Source: Metarhizium brunneum (Eukaryota; Ascomycota; Sordariomycetes; Hypocreales; Clavicipitaceae). Taken from it: 64,000 nt of DNA. A program made the position numbers and the translations under genes. The notes beneath the pieces were generated by a model. The model saw only the letters and a list, made by a program, of their open reading frames with translations, made no database searches and was not told where the DNA came from. The DNA lies in NCBI RefSeq assembly GCF_013426205.1, contig NC_089425.1, positions 806,001 to 870,000 of the forward strand, read 5' to 3'. Of the stretch, positions 9,656 through 19,234 are shown in pieces; the stretch's first letter is position 1, and the number at the start of each line of letters is the position of its first letter.

Positions 9656-10561
9656 TCAGAAAGGTAGTCGCACTCCGAGTAGAAATGCCTGCGACCGCAG
9701 AGGCAAATTGGCTTTCCCCCTGGGTTCTTGCTGTTGGGTTGGATGCATGAGGCTCCCCTTCTCCTTGGAAGGTGGCGAATGCACCTGTGATGCTTGCGCT
9801 TTGCGCAGTTGATCGATATGACCGTTCAAAAATTTCACTGATCTTGATTCCATCAGGGAACGTCTTTTGCCACTCGTCATCCTCGTGGGATAGGGGTCAT
9901 CCTCGTGGGATAGGGCATTTGCTTCCATCTGATTGATCCAGACTTTTGAGAATGTTGGGTCAACTGCATTTACTGCCTTAAGGAAATGTCGAGTCGGTCG
10001 CAGGCCTCTTACATCGGGTAGATCAAGATTCTTGGCTTCATTCAATGTGACTTGCCATTTCGAGATCCATGTTTCGACCTTTGTTCTGCTGACTTCCTTG
10101 AGTGTAGCGTAATATCGATCCGTGACTTCACTCTCCCGTGCCCAGTCAGTTGGTTTGACGCGGTTCCTTAGGATTGTGAGTTCCTTTGCGGTATCATCTT
10201 CTTTTGCGATGATGTCGTAGTACTTGCCAACGGTTTTGACAATGTACTCTTGTAGCGTTGCCAAAGCTTTTGCCTTGTCCTTGTAGATCTGAAGTTGGCT
10301 TCGATGCCGTGCCTCAAGGATTTGGAATTTGCTAAGGCTGTCACCCTGCAATTGTTGTATCTCAGCGGCGTTCTCCTGGACTTGTCCCGGAGTCGGTTCG
10401 ACTGGTGGGGTCAAACTCGGCTTCTGTACAACATCGGGGTTGATGTAGTCCCAGACTTGCTGGTTCTTGGCGAACTTGCGGATTACACTGATCCACACGT
10501 CCCAGTTACCGGATCCTTTGAGGATGACCCGGGAAGAGGCGTCGAGGCCGTCAGCTGCCAT
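9656..10561 (-). pseudogene. Copia-2 gag, frameshifted
   Basis: ATG at 10561; N-terminal Gag homology (NWDVWISV, WDYINPD). A perfect 20-bp tandem duplication (about 9878-9919, unit containing CCTCGTGGGATAGGG) shifts the frame after residue 225 or so, so the last 75 residues are read out of frame and the zinc knuckle is lost. That knuckle (CxCx3Hx4C) is found in the frame of pol, implying a second indel nearby. In intact relatives gag and pol would be continuous or nearly so. Confidence 0.88.
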
Positions 10562-10621
10562 TGTAATCGGTGGTGTTCAGTTAAGTGGAAGCTTGTGACT
10601 AAATTAAATTAGGTCGTGCAA

Positions 10622-10802
10622 ACCGGGCTCATAACTGTCACACACACGATTGTATGGGACAGCTTGGGCAAAACGAGAGGCTCTTAATTTCCTACATAAA
10701 GAGTGGAATAATACGAAACTAAATACTTGTTGTAATACTGCTGCCTGCCAGGCAGCAGTATAGCAATGGCTGTCGCCTTGACTGAGCGACTTGACCTTGA
10801 CA
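10622..10802 (-). repeat. Copia-2 5' LTR and primer binding site
   Basis: LTR 10636-10802 (167 bp, plus strand TGTCACACACACG to CCTTGACA). Adjacent 10622-10635 gives GTTATGAGCCCGGT on the minus strand, the half tRNA-iMet primer site. The LTR contains a perfect palindrome TACTGCTGCCTG-c-CAGGCAGCAGTA. Confidence 0.92.
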
Positions 10803-10875
10803 GCGTTGCTTCCGTGCAATACCGCCGCTTTCGGGGGTCTCATCCCGCAGAGGTTTTCAAGTACACAAGTACATT

Positions 10876-11105
10876 TGTTGTAACGGGCTGAGCCCGATAT
10901 GGCTCGGCGTGCACTCTCGCCTTCGGCCCCGGCCCCCGGCCGGGACCCATCCATAAGCGAGATTAACCACGTGTCGAGCTCAGGAGCTCAAGAGCTCCTT
11001 AATCTCTCCTTTTCTTGTTCTCTTTTCCTTTCTTCTTTAGCGTTTAGACACTCGTAGTAGTCGCCCAGCTAGTTGTCAATATACTCAGCTTGGACCATTA
11101 CAACA
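10876..11105. repeat. Lone LTR of another family, nested
   Basis: About 230 bp bounded by the inverted repeat TGTTGTAA and TTACAACA, with a GC-rich start (ACGGGCTGAGCCCGATATGG). It sits directly against the truncated pol fragment at 11106, so it inserted into, or recombined with, a Copia-2 relative. No clean 5-bp duplication: acatt left, acaag right. The 73 bases before it (10803-10875) are unassigned. Confidence 0.6.
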
Positions 11106-11280
11106 ACAAGCCTATCAGCAAGGAGAGTTCCGAATCTCATACACGCCAACCACTGAAATGGTCACGGACGGTCTCACGAAGATCTTACCAGGCCAGAAGT
11201 TCAAGCATTTTGTAGAACAACTTGCACTCGTTGATATCAGAAGTGTCCTCGAGACACAAGACGAATCCGATAGCGACTGA
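11106..11280 (+). pseudogene. 3' end of a copia pol (Copia-2 relative), opposite orientation
   Basis: Plus-strand reading gives the last 58 or so residues of RNase H: QQAYQQGEFRISY, then DGLTKILPGQKFKHF and an acidic end, stop at 11278-11280. It is clearly homologous to the Copia-2 C-terminus (QAYQQGQFQISY, DGLTKILPGQKFKYF) but extends about 25 residues further, showing where Copia-2 was truncated. Everything 5' of it is missing. Confidence 0.88.
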
Positions 11281-11332
11281 TTCGCTTTTCTCACTCCTTT
11301 ATCTTCTTTATTCACAGTTTGAAAAAGTTCAA

Positions 11333-11585
11333 CCTAGAGAGGTATGTCAAGATCAGGTCGCTCATTCAAGCACAATGCTGCCTCTGTCAAGAACACGCAA
11401 GCATCACTGCCTAGGTGGCAACTTGCCACTGGCAAGTGGCAAGTGGCAACAGGAAATCGTAATACTGCTGCCTACGCGACAGTATCCCAAAAAGTATTTA
11501 ATTTCGTATAATTCCCTTCTTTTAGATAGGAAATCAAGAGTCTCTCGTTTTGTCCAAGCTGTCCCATACAGTCGTGTGTGTGACA
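11333..11585 (+). repeat. Polypurine tract and interrupted LTR of the Copia-2 relative
   Basis: CCTAGAGAGGTA precedes an LTR starting TGTCAAGATCAGG (11345) and ending GTGTGTGTGACA (11585), the reverse complement of the Copia-2 LTR. It is 241 bp instead of 167 because about 74 bp with three copies of TGGCAAG/TGGCAAC are inserted near 11386-11460. Together with 10636-10802 it forms an inverted LTR pair. Confidence 0.85.
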
Positions 11586-12207
11586 GATAACATCTGGATA
11601 TATGCCAATCCAGACACTGATGATGAACTTGAAGAGGAACCACTAATGCCAGATGTTGGTAAATACCCAAGACGTCAAATTATTGGCCTAGACGGTCAGT
11701 CCCCAAGTACGGGACGAAGCCGGAGGACAGCAGAAGGGGATCAGTCAGACTCTGGAATCCTCATCTCAGCATCAATACTTCTCACAGTCGTTTGAACGCC
11801 CACATCCTACTCTCATGGCACGTGGAGTGCATGACCTTCTCCCAGCAGGACTCCTTGGCAATTATGTAGTGGTCAGAGGTCCGAAAGCGGAGGCGCGATG
11901 ACTAGAGTGGCAATTTAACGGGATCCCATACCCCTGATACGCGCCTATGGCATTGGAAGGGTGTCTGCGATGTGGCGCAGAAATCTTAAGCAAGGCCCGG
12001 AAGAAAGAACCTTGAGTTCCTCCAGGCAAAACTCCAAAAATTTTCACATAGTTTGTGGCACAGAGGCAAGGCTCACGGTGCTTACGTTGATTACCTTGCG
12101 TGAAGCCCTCGAGAAGAGGTGTGCGAAGGATAGGCGCTGGACAATATTCTTAGTATCTAGGTTCCAAACTGGGGCCGTTTCCTCGCACTATCTCTTTATC
12201 TAGAGTT
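11586..12207. other. Gap: possible gag fragment, otherwise nothing recognised
   Basis: At 11590-11660 the plus strand can be read IWIYANPDTDDELEEEP, which resembles the WxYxNPD stretch near the start of Copia-2 Gag (VWDYINPDVV). This may be a remnant of a third copia family; it is too short to be sure. No other coding or repeat signal recognised up to the solo LTR. Confidence 0.3.
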
Positions 12208-12333
12208 TGTTGAACGTCACAGCTAACACAGATGAAAAGAGTGCGTTCATTCTGTGAGCTAGAGATGCCACGCTATTTATGGATGGCGCAGGCTGGACCC
12301 TGCACGTGATGGTGTTTCATGCTCAACAGAGTT
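12203..12333 (-). repeat. Solo LTR, family S, with 5-bp target-site duplication
   Basis: LTR 12208-12328 (121 bp, TGTTGAACGTC to GCTCAACA) is flanked on both sides by GAGTT (12203-12207 and 12329-12333), a perfect 5-bp duplication typical of copia integration followed by LTR-LTR recombination. It matches 5456-5585 in reverse complement. It lies just downstream of the stop codon of the secreted protein gene. Confidence 0.9.
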
Positions 12334-12354
12334 TGCCTCTTTGTCCCCGTAGAA

Positions 12355-12805
12355 TTAGCATTTACTCCCAAAACAAGTGCAAAAGTCGCTGCTACCTCCA
12401 CCACCGTTGGCACAATTCCAAAATCCACATTGCCTTTTCCATTTGATCTTGTTGCCGTCCAGGCATGTAAATAAACCATAGGCCCTTCCAAGGTCATCAG
12501 GAGATCTTCCTGCCTTCTTGATCGCGTCTTCCAAGGCCGCGTTGCTCCAACCTGAGTAAATTAAATATTCTGTTAGCAAATTGGTCTCTACCGTTTGTTA
12601 AAATACCTCGCTGTACACGAAATACGAGATGCCAAAACTGGCAGTTAAAGGGAGATGTTTCAAACACAAATGCTGGTGGTTACTGACCATTGCGCTGCAT
12701 GATCCAACCGCAGTAGTCAAGGCCCTTGGTGCATGTAGCTGCTGAGACGATGGGGCTAGTTGCAGCCACGAGGCAAATGGCGATTTCACTAATGCCAAAC
12801 TTCAT
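12355..12805 (-). CDS. Small secreted cysteine-rich protein (effector-like)
   Basis: Two-exon model: 12805-12688 and 12551-12355, intron 12687-12552 (GTCAGT..CTCAG, branch GCTAAC), giving 104 residues. Residues 1-22 look like a signal peptide (MKFGISEIAICLVAATSPIVSA). The mature chain has eight cysteines, including GLDYCGW near its start and CANGGGGSSDFC near its end. This layout resembles a widespread ascomycete family of small secreted proteins whose C-termini read like GGSGNSDYC; function unknown to me. Isolated between a solo LTR and a long non-coding stretch. Exported function (host interaction, competition) is inference. Confidence 0.75.
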
Positions 12806-13576
12806 GATGTTGCTAGTTTTTGGGAAGTGTGCGAAGTGTGCGAAGTACAATGTAAACGATTAAAACTAGTGTGTGTTTATAGTTGGGTTTGTACGATAAA
12901 AAACAGGATTTCATCATCTATTTGTACTTCGTCTCGGGATAAAAACACCAGTACTAGTGGGCAAGAGTAAAGCTGCAATATACCATTTTCCTTTCATTTT
13001 TCATGTTTCATTTTGCTTTTTGCTCTCTTTTTTTGCTTTTCTTACTACTTTCTACTTCTGCTACAGCTCCACCCCGCCTTTGACCCGTGCAGGGTAGTAT
13101 TATTCCCGCGATTCCCGCGTATGGACGGTAGCCTATTGGTCCCGTTTTGGGCGCTAAAGAGTTAGACCATTCCTGTCTTAGTTTCATCCCCACTAGGGCG
13201 GTAGGATGCCCGCGTTGTAGTGATGTGATATATGCAAGGTGCAACTAACCAGCCACAGTAGCCACCTAGTCGCGTGCGCCCAGCCCAGGGGTTTGGGCGC
13301 GGTTTGTCATTTTCTCCCTGAATAGTACACCCAAGCCGCGCTCGCTAACTTGACCTTTTGTTCCGTTCTTCCCACCGTTACGTAATGTTTTACGATACTG
13401 CGCGGGTCTCTGGTTAGTCTTTAGGACAAGGGAAATGATCCTCTGTTCATCGTCCCCATGATAGGTGGATCTCAAAGGCCAGCCAGCGTTTCAGTACCGC
13501 GTTGGCTCTTTTCTTGTCTTGAACAGTGCGTGTCCAATAGTGTGATATTACCATATATGATTCGATTTTTGAAGGT
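12806..13576. other. Gap: no gene recognised
   Basis: About 770 bases containing the presumed promoter of the secreted-protein gene (AT-rich near 12810-12900) and short out-of-frame ORFs only. No N-terminal effector domain for the following NLR can be found here. Confidence 0.4.
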
Positions 13577-13635
13577 CATATCATATATGATATGGGCGGA
13601 ACCCTCACCATATCATATGAGGTTCATATGATATG
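13577..13635. repeat. Two perfect palindromes upstream of the NLR remnant
   Basis: 13577-13594 is an 18-bp perfect palindrome (CATATCATATATGATATG). 13609-13635 is a 12-bp-stem hairpin (CATATCATATGA, loop GGT, TCATATGATATG). Both use the same ATATCATATG vocabulary; a third partial copy (CATATATGAT) lies at 13552-13561. Confidence 0.8.
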
Positions 13636-13639
13636 ATCA

Positions 13640-15287
13640 CAATTTGTTCAGCGAACAACTCTTCGTGATAGCATCCGAAATCAGCTCGTAAGACCCCTCG
13701 GCCCTAATAGACAAGGGGAGGTAAAGAAGGTAGGTGTATGGGGTATGGGAGGAGCGGGAAAGTCACAGCTAGCTCTAAGCTACCTGCAGCGTTTTCGAAC
13801 GGAGTATGATGCCACCTTCTGGATTCAAGCGGAACAACCGGCATCTATCGACCGAGATTTCCTGGCTATATACCGACTACTAGCAGATCCTACTACACTA
13901 CTATGCAATCCGAATCCTGATGATGTGAAAAGAGAAGTACTCAGCTGGTTTACTAGAGCTTCTGGAAAGTTTCTTATCGTCTTCGACGGTGCCGATTATC
14001 TGCACCAAAAAGACAAAAGTTTTCTGGCGCTGTCTGAATACATTCCAGGATCCCCTAATATACATATTATCATTACTAGTCGAGCATCTATCGCAAGATC
14101 TATGTCGACGTTCGAAGGGGTTTCTGCTGGGGAACTTGAAGAGTCACAAAGTGTCGAACTGTTCCTAAATTGCGCAGAGATACAACCATCATGTAATGAT
14201 GTGGTAGCTGAAGCCAAACTCATTGTGCATGAGCTGGGGTGCCTTGCACTGGCAATCAGCATGGCTGGAAAATATGTGTCACAGACCCCGCGGCTGTCAT
14301 CTAATTTATCCGTATATCTTAATGAATTCGATCGCCATCGACGGAAGCTGCTCTCGGAAACGCCAGATGAACTCGTTGCAAGGTATGACCATAGCGTTAT
14401 GACAGTGTGGGAGACGTCTTACTCGGCGGTGTCCAGGCACCTCCCGGAAGCATCCCGCCTTCTCACGTTGTTGTCTTTTATTCACTATGAAGACATCTTC
14501 CTTGAGCTTTTCTGCTTAGGCATTGATTCACAACGGTCGCACCATGGACATTAATTTTAGGGTGCCAAAATGTGGTGGACCTCCCTCACTTGGAGGAATG
14601 TTTTCAGCTTCTGGAGAAATACTCGCTCTGCCAGCATAAGATGAGACAAACCTCATACTCAATTCACCGCCTTGTACATGCCTGGGGCTACGATCGACTA
14701 CAAGGCGACGAACGAGTGCAACGCTTTTGGTACGCTGCCTCACAGTTGCTCAATAATTACCTGAAGGTTATTGGTGATCGTAAGGCTGGGCCTGCCTCAA
14801 AGCTGCGAGTTGTGTCACATCTAGTAGACAACGTCCAAAGCTTTAGGAGGGTCTCAACAGTATTTGACAGGGACCAAGTTGGTTTGCTGGAGGCTGTGGA
14901 AAGCTTTGGTATTTTTTTCGAAGAGATTGGACGCTGGAACGAAGCTGCATTGTCACAAAATGAGGTGCTTGAGAAAAGGCAGCGGATTCTTGGCGATGAG
15001 CATCCGGATACAATCTTGGCGATGAGCAACCTTGCAATTATGCTAGGCGACCAAGGCAAACTGGACGAAGCAGTATTGATGAAGAGGAAGGTGCTTGAGA
15101 AGAGAAAGCGAATTCTTGGGAGGAGCATCCCCATACGTGTCGGGCGGCGGAAAGTCTACGTCTTGTTCAATCCGCGCTCAGCACAGAGCCACCTAATCCT
15201 TCGACGACCAAGAAACGAAGGACGCTCAAGAAATTGACTGGGAAGCTGCGACGGGTTCGAGATTCGTTTCGACGTCTCCGCAATTAA
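13640..15287 (+). pseudogene. NLR (NB-ARC with TPR) remnant
   Basis: NB-ARC core open from about 13640 to 14554: FVQR..L motif, Walker A GMGGAGKSQ (about 13742-13768), Walker B FLIVFDGAD, ITSR sensor and a GCLALA (GLPL-like) motif. After a stop at 14554 it continues in another frame (14572-15120) with the winged-helix to linker part (LEKYSL, HRLVHAWG) and TPR units with ERW/GRWNEA and HPDTILAMSNLA signatures. At about 15120 the next HPxT repeat is lost through an apparent single-base deletion; the corrected frame ends at 15287. No start codon or N-terminal effector domain is seen. Fungal NLRs act in non-self recognition; this copy is probably dead. A short intron at 14480-14571 cannot be excluded. 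Confidence 0.82.
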
Positions 15288-15503
15288 TATGTACATGTAT
15301 ATACCTAAGGCTTCAGTTACAAGCAGTTGGTAAATAATACCACTGCAAGCGAGAGCATTTTCTGTGGGCTCTGTTAATTGTGTGCACTGGATTAGTTGGA
15401 GCAGCCCTCCAATAGTGCTCCAAGCGTGGTTCGACATGGATGGACATGTATATCAACATCCCAAGGAACAAGTAGATCTCGGTAGCGTAGGTTGGCTTCT
15501 CTA

Positions 15504-16053
15504 GTCGCCTGTTGCTTCTTTTGAGCCAGCTTCCATTTGTTTTTGTTTAAAAGAAAGCCTTGCTTCGAAAATTGACCTTACTACTATTGAATATGTAAAT
15601 GTGCCTGCTCCACCCAAGGTCATCATTGCAACGGCCTCATTCCAGGAGCCGAGTTTTAAGAACTGAGAATTTGCATACGAGTCCTTAACGATGGGTTCTT
15701 GGGGGTGCATTTTTGGAGGTTGCCTTCTTGATGAGGTGGCCTTTGTGGAGATGACCCTATCCGCCTCCGGAAATGGTGTTTTCACGGATGGTGTTTTCGA
15801 AGATGGGCTTCGCAGAGATTGCCTCTTCAGCGATAGCGTTTACGGAGGGGGCCTTTTCACGGACGACCTTTGCAGAGATTACCTTACCCGCCTTCAGAAA
15901 TAGTGTTACATAGACGGTGTTTTCAAAGATGGACTTATCGGAGATTAATTTTTCAGCGATAACGTTTACAGAGACGGTCTTTTCACAGGTGGCGTTCTTA
16001 TAGAGAATCTTTCCAGAGATGGAGTGGCTGATGCGGGGATGCACTAGGAGCAC
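15504..16053 (-). pseudogene. Repeat-rich ORF of unknown function, frameshifted
   Basis: From the ATG at 16053 the minus strand encodes about ten degenerate units with an [I/V]S[A/D]K or IAE[K/E] core (KVISAKVVREK, NAIAEEAISAK, KPIFENTIREN). Near 15775 the frame shifts and the pattern continues in the frame ending at 15501-15504 (DRVISTKATSS). The C-terminus holds a hydrophobic stretch (EAVAMMTLGGAGTFTYSIVV) that may be a membrane helix. It lies just downstream of, and antisense to, the NLR remnant. Family not recognised; a repeat solenoid is a guess. Confidence 0.4.
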
Positions 16054-16080
16054 CCGCTATCTCGCTGGTTCCCTCACAAC

Positions 16081-16190
16081 GTCACACTGTCCCCGGCGTC
16101 CCGCTGTCTCACGGCGTCACACTGTCCCACGGCGTCACACTGTCCCACGGCGTCACACTGTCCCACGGCGTCACACTGTCCACAGCGTCT
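16081..16190 (+). repeat. 18-bp minisatellite
   Basis: Unit CACGGCGTCACACTGTCC repeated about four times perfectly with degenerate copies at the left end. Eighteen bases keeps the frame, so a spurious Arg-Arg-His-Thr-Val-Pro repeat is open on the plus strand. Confidence 0.9.
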
Positions 16191-16414
16191 CTATCCACAA
16201 AGCTTTACTCTATAAGTGTCGCTAATAGCCGCACGCATGTTAAGTGCGAGAGAAAATTTGTATCATTAAACTTCAAACCTCCCACAACAGAACCAGTAAA
16301 CTATCCTATTATCCTTTATTATCCTTAATTAAGCCCGTATGCAAACCTTTATCCCATGAAGTGGTCGTTGGGTGGCATGCCGATTACGTGATGCGGGGCC
16401 TCTCGGTATTCGTG

Positions 16415-17005
16415 TCATTCAGTTTTCTCCTTGCATGAGCTGGAAGCGTTTTTCCCACGCCTGCATTTGCGAATGTGACTAACATGGTTTGCCTCATCGA
16501 CGTCCGCTTCTCCGCAGTGGCAACGGAACAATCCACTAGAAATTTTCTTTACCTTGCATTTACGAAGATGTCTTTCGTAACTTCCTTTCCTTGCTGTCCG
16601 ATAGTGACCATCCCTACAGCAGTAGATGGAGTTTCCTGCCCTCCGATGTGGCCCTTCCATATGGCGGGTGAGGTCATTACTCTTTTGAAACCCCTTTCCA
16701 CAAAGGATGCAGCGCAGACGCCTCCGGGCAACCTCATCCTCGTTGTCACTCAGACTGAGGGCAGCAAAAATCTTTACGAGCGCGTCGATCTCCATGGAGG
16801 TGCCCGCGATGCTAGGTTGAGTGCATCCGCGATACGAGTCTAGTGTCAATGGGTCCCCAGCTGCAAGACGGCCACATAGATGGGGAGACTGGGAGGCTAT
16901 TAACATCCGAGTTCTGAGATCTGAGACCTGCTGATCCCACCCATGACAAAGCCAAGCACCAAGGCTTTCGTATGTACTGCTTGGTTGATGAGTATAGTTG
17001 TTCAA
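16415..17005 (-). CDS. C2H2-type zinc-finger protein
   Basis: 196 residues from the ATG at 17005. A canonical finger CILCGKGF..LTRHMEGPH (CX2CX12HX4H) near residues 100-122 is followed by two atypical Cys/His units: YCCRDGHYRTARKGSYERH and CHCGEADVDEANHVSHIRKC. This layout, one good finger followed by Cys-ended fingers, recurs in fungal orphan transcription-factor-like proteins. Nuclear DNA binding is inferred. No partner gene adjacent; antisense ORFs are shadows. Confidence 0.75.
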   Translation of the reverse strand: MNNYTHQPSSTYESLGAWLCHGWDQQVSDLRTRMLIASQSPHLCGRLAAGDPLTLDSYRGCTQPSIAGTSMEIDALVKIFAALSLSDNEDEVARRRLRCILCGKGFQKSNDLTRHMEGPHRRAGNSIYCCRDGHYRTARKGSYERHLRKCKVKKISSGLFRCHCGEADVDEANHVSHIRKCRRGKNASSSCKEKTE

Positions 17006-17303
17006 TGTTCATGGGGAGCAAGTATATTTTACATCAGAATAATACATCGATGACCCGCAGACGACTAAGATCGCCACTCTGGTTTACTAGATCAAAGTTC
17101 TAAGGTCGCGACACAAGTCATCGTGTCTCATGCTGTTACATACATGTCCGTGATTGGAGACCTATTGAGCTAGTATGTTTCCATTTCGCTCTTTTTGTAT
17201 TTTGTATTTTATTTTGTTAAGATTATGGATCATATCTCTACATATCGGCTGGTTGACTACGACTTCACAAGGTACATACAAGGTGCTACACTAGTTCTGC
17301 AAA

Positions 17304-18016
17304 ATGAAGGGTATTTACGGCGTAGCAAGCCTAGCTGAGCGCCTCAGATGCTGTGGTTACTACCCTCTTGCTGAGGGGTTTCATCAGTGGCTTCACTTCT
17401 GGTCACTTTTCTCTTAAACCCACGTCTTCTCTCGAAAGGTCCTGAGGTGCCAAAGTTAAACCCGGGTGAGTGCAGGCCTAGTGAATTGTTATCCTTCAGT
17501 CCACAGGGGCCGAAGCTGAACGCGATTGTAATCAATCGCTGCCCCTTCTCTGTGTTTCTTGCTTCGGTCCAAGCGACATCTCCATTTGTACTAGAATTGC
17601 CTCCGAGAGACACTTACGTTGAGACATACCGCCCTGTCGAAAACGGAACTGGTGTATCAATTAAAATTACGAGCGACATCTGCGTTGGCAAAACCTTGAC
17701 CGATGTAGGCCGTACAAACGCCTTTGCATCTAGCTCAAAGACACAGCTGGAGTATTCTTACGTGCCTTCGCAGCACCCTACGGATCTGTACTATGATCTA
17801 TCAGACATTAACGATGAATTCCCGAGGCAGTTTTGCGCCTATGGTGTTGCCCTGCATACCTCCACCAGCGACTGTCCTGGGGTATTGTGCCCTTCTAGCT
17901 GTGACGACGTTTGTTCCAACGTCTATAATGACCCCAATGATAACCATGCTACTAAAGGATGCCGGAGTAGTGTGGATATAGCCCTCGAACTCTGTGCTTA
18001 TATCCGAAATCCGTAG
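17304..18016 (+). CDS. BYS1-domain secreted protein
   Basis: Two-exon model: exon 1 17304-17310 (ATG AAG G), intron 17311-17375 (GTATTT..GCTGAG), exon 2 17376-18016, 215 residues. Splicing gives a good signal peptide (MKGVSSVASLLVTFLL); without it only a GTG start at 17387 is available. The mature protein has the BYS1 (Blastomyces yeast-phase-specific) pattern: AIVINRCPFSVFLASV, LPPRDTYVETYR, a YDLSDIND block, then cysteine-rich CPGVLCPSSCDDVC. BYS1 proteins are extracellular, thaumatin-like in fold, and of unknown role. Confidence 0.78.
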
Positions 18017-18257
18017 AAGCGCTGATGACTAGACATACCAAGCAGAATTGCTAGGAAGCTCTATATACAACTTGATTTACGCTCCGTCTCACCAAGAAGA
18101 TGCAAAGGTTTTGTCTCGATATTTTTTAATAAAAAAAAAGTCAAACTATGATTACTGCACTGCTTCCTTGAGATAAATCATCATTTATGCTTTTTGAATG
18201 GGATAGTCTAGAGGTGTTTTCTGTATGGGTAAGGGGTAAGATTGCTCCTAAAAATTG

Positions 18258-18500
18258 TTAGAGACTTGGGCCAGATGAAGAGGGCGGACAACGTACAACT
18301 TGTTGATGATATGGTGGGAACGTCGAATCTTGAGTTGAGCTGTAGGTGTAGAAACGATGTTTTCGCCGTACCACAATGTGGATATCTGCACCATAGCGTT
18401 GGCATATCAAGTTACCCTTTTTCATGTAATTGTTCATGACTCTTCTGAAGTTATCATTTGTCCTGTCTCTCTTTTGTAGGGGCTTATTTTCCTCCACCAT
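18258..18500 (-). CDS. MADS-like (SRF-type) small protein
   Basis: 80 residues from the ATG at 18500. FRRVMNNYMKKGNLICQRYG followed by ADIHIVVRRKHRFYTYSS matches the fungal MADS-like pattern (basic helix with KK, then strand xVxVxVRRxGRxYTY). It ends in a proline/serine stretch. Resembles the ORF at 43082-43495. An upstream open stretch on the same strand (18753-18501) might be a further exon. Transcription-factor role inferred. Confidence 0.55.
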   Translation of the reverse strand: MVEENKPLQKRDRTNDNFRRVMNNYMKKGNLICQRYGADIHIVVRRKHRFYTYSSTQDSTFPPYHQQVVRCPPSSSGPSL

Positions 18501-19234
18501 TGTGTTCTGGCTTTAAGCTAGTGACTAAGGTTTTCGCAGACTGCTGACCTATTGAAGCATTGTAGTAGGTTCTTGCAGGCTTATATACATGGGCAGCGAT
18601 GGGCGATGGCGTTGTTTTGTTGGGGGTCTTGAAAACAAGATCTATGTTCTCAAATTGGAAGTTTTGGATTTCACAGTCACCAGACAAAATGTTGTGAAAT
18701 CTCGGTTTTCTAAAAATAGGTAGAAATACTGGTATACGACTCCCGCCCTTCACATGGTTGCCAAGGGTCTTAAATATGCAACGGCAACGTTTCTCGATCT
18801 GCTGCGTTCAGGAGCCTCAAGCAAGTGGATTCATATTTTCTATCAGATAGAGCGATGTAACGAACATATCAGTTAAACATACATTGCGAAAACAAAAATC
18901 AATACTAGGTCCAAAAGACACTTCTACTCTATTCTAACAACCATGCCACAAGCATGAACGGTAGGATGAACGCCAAGGACTTGGCACTTAATCTCATGAA
19001 CTTCTTATCCTAAAGCAACCTCAAAGACAATTTGTTTCAAAAAGAATATTTCCACATTGCGTGACAAAGACAAACAAACAGTACATAACATAAGAGCCAT
19101 CTGGCATATAAGGGCCTACCACAAAGCTACAGTGCCACAACAGTATTCACCAGTATCTGATACATATCTGATACAATATCAAACCAGAGTAAGATTCTAG
19201 GGGCTTGGCCAACTTACTGGTGGTTTACGGCGTC

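Larger units (their letters stand above)
5629..10802 (-). mobile_element. Ty1/copia element Copia-2, full length but inactivated
   Basis: 5174 bp on the minus strand with two 167-bp LTRs (5629-5795, 10636-10802), polypurine tract (5796-5804) and half tRNA-iMet primer site (10622-10635). Lesions: a frameshifted gag with a 20-bp tandem duplication, an in-frame UGA between integrase and RT, the RT active site changed from VDD to VDG, and an early stop near the end of RNase H. The flanks (ccacc left, gcgtt right) do not form a target-site duplication. A different family from Copia-1. Confidence 0.93.

Noticed and set aside
16019..16225. 68-codon ORF with RRHTVP repeats
   Set aside because: Product of the 18-bp minisatellite; no start context or homologue.
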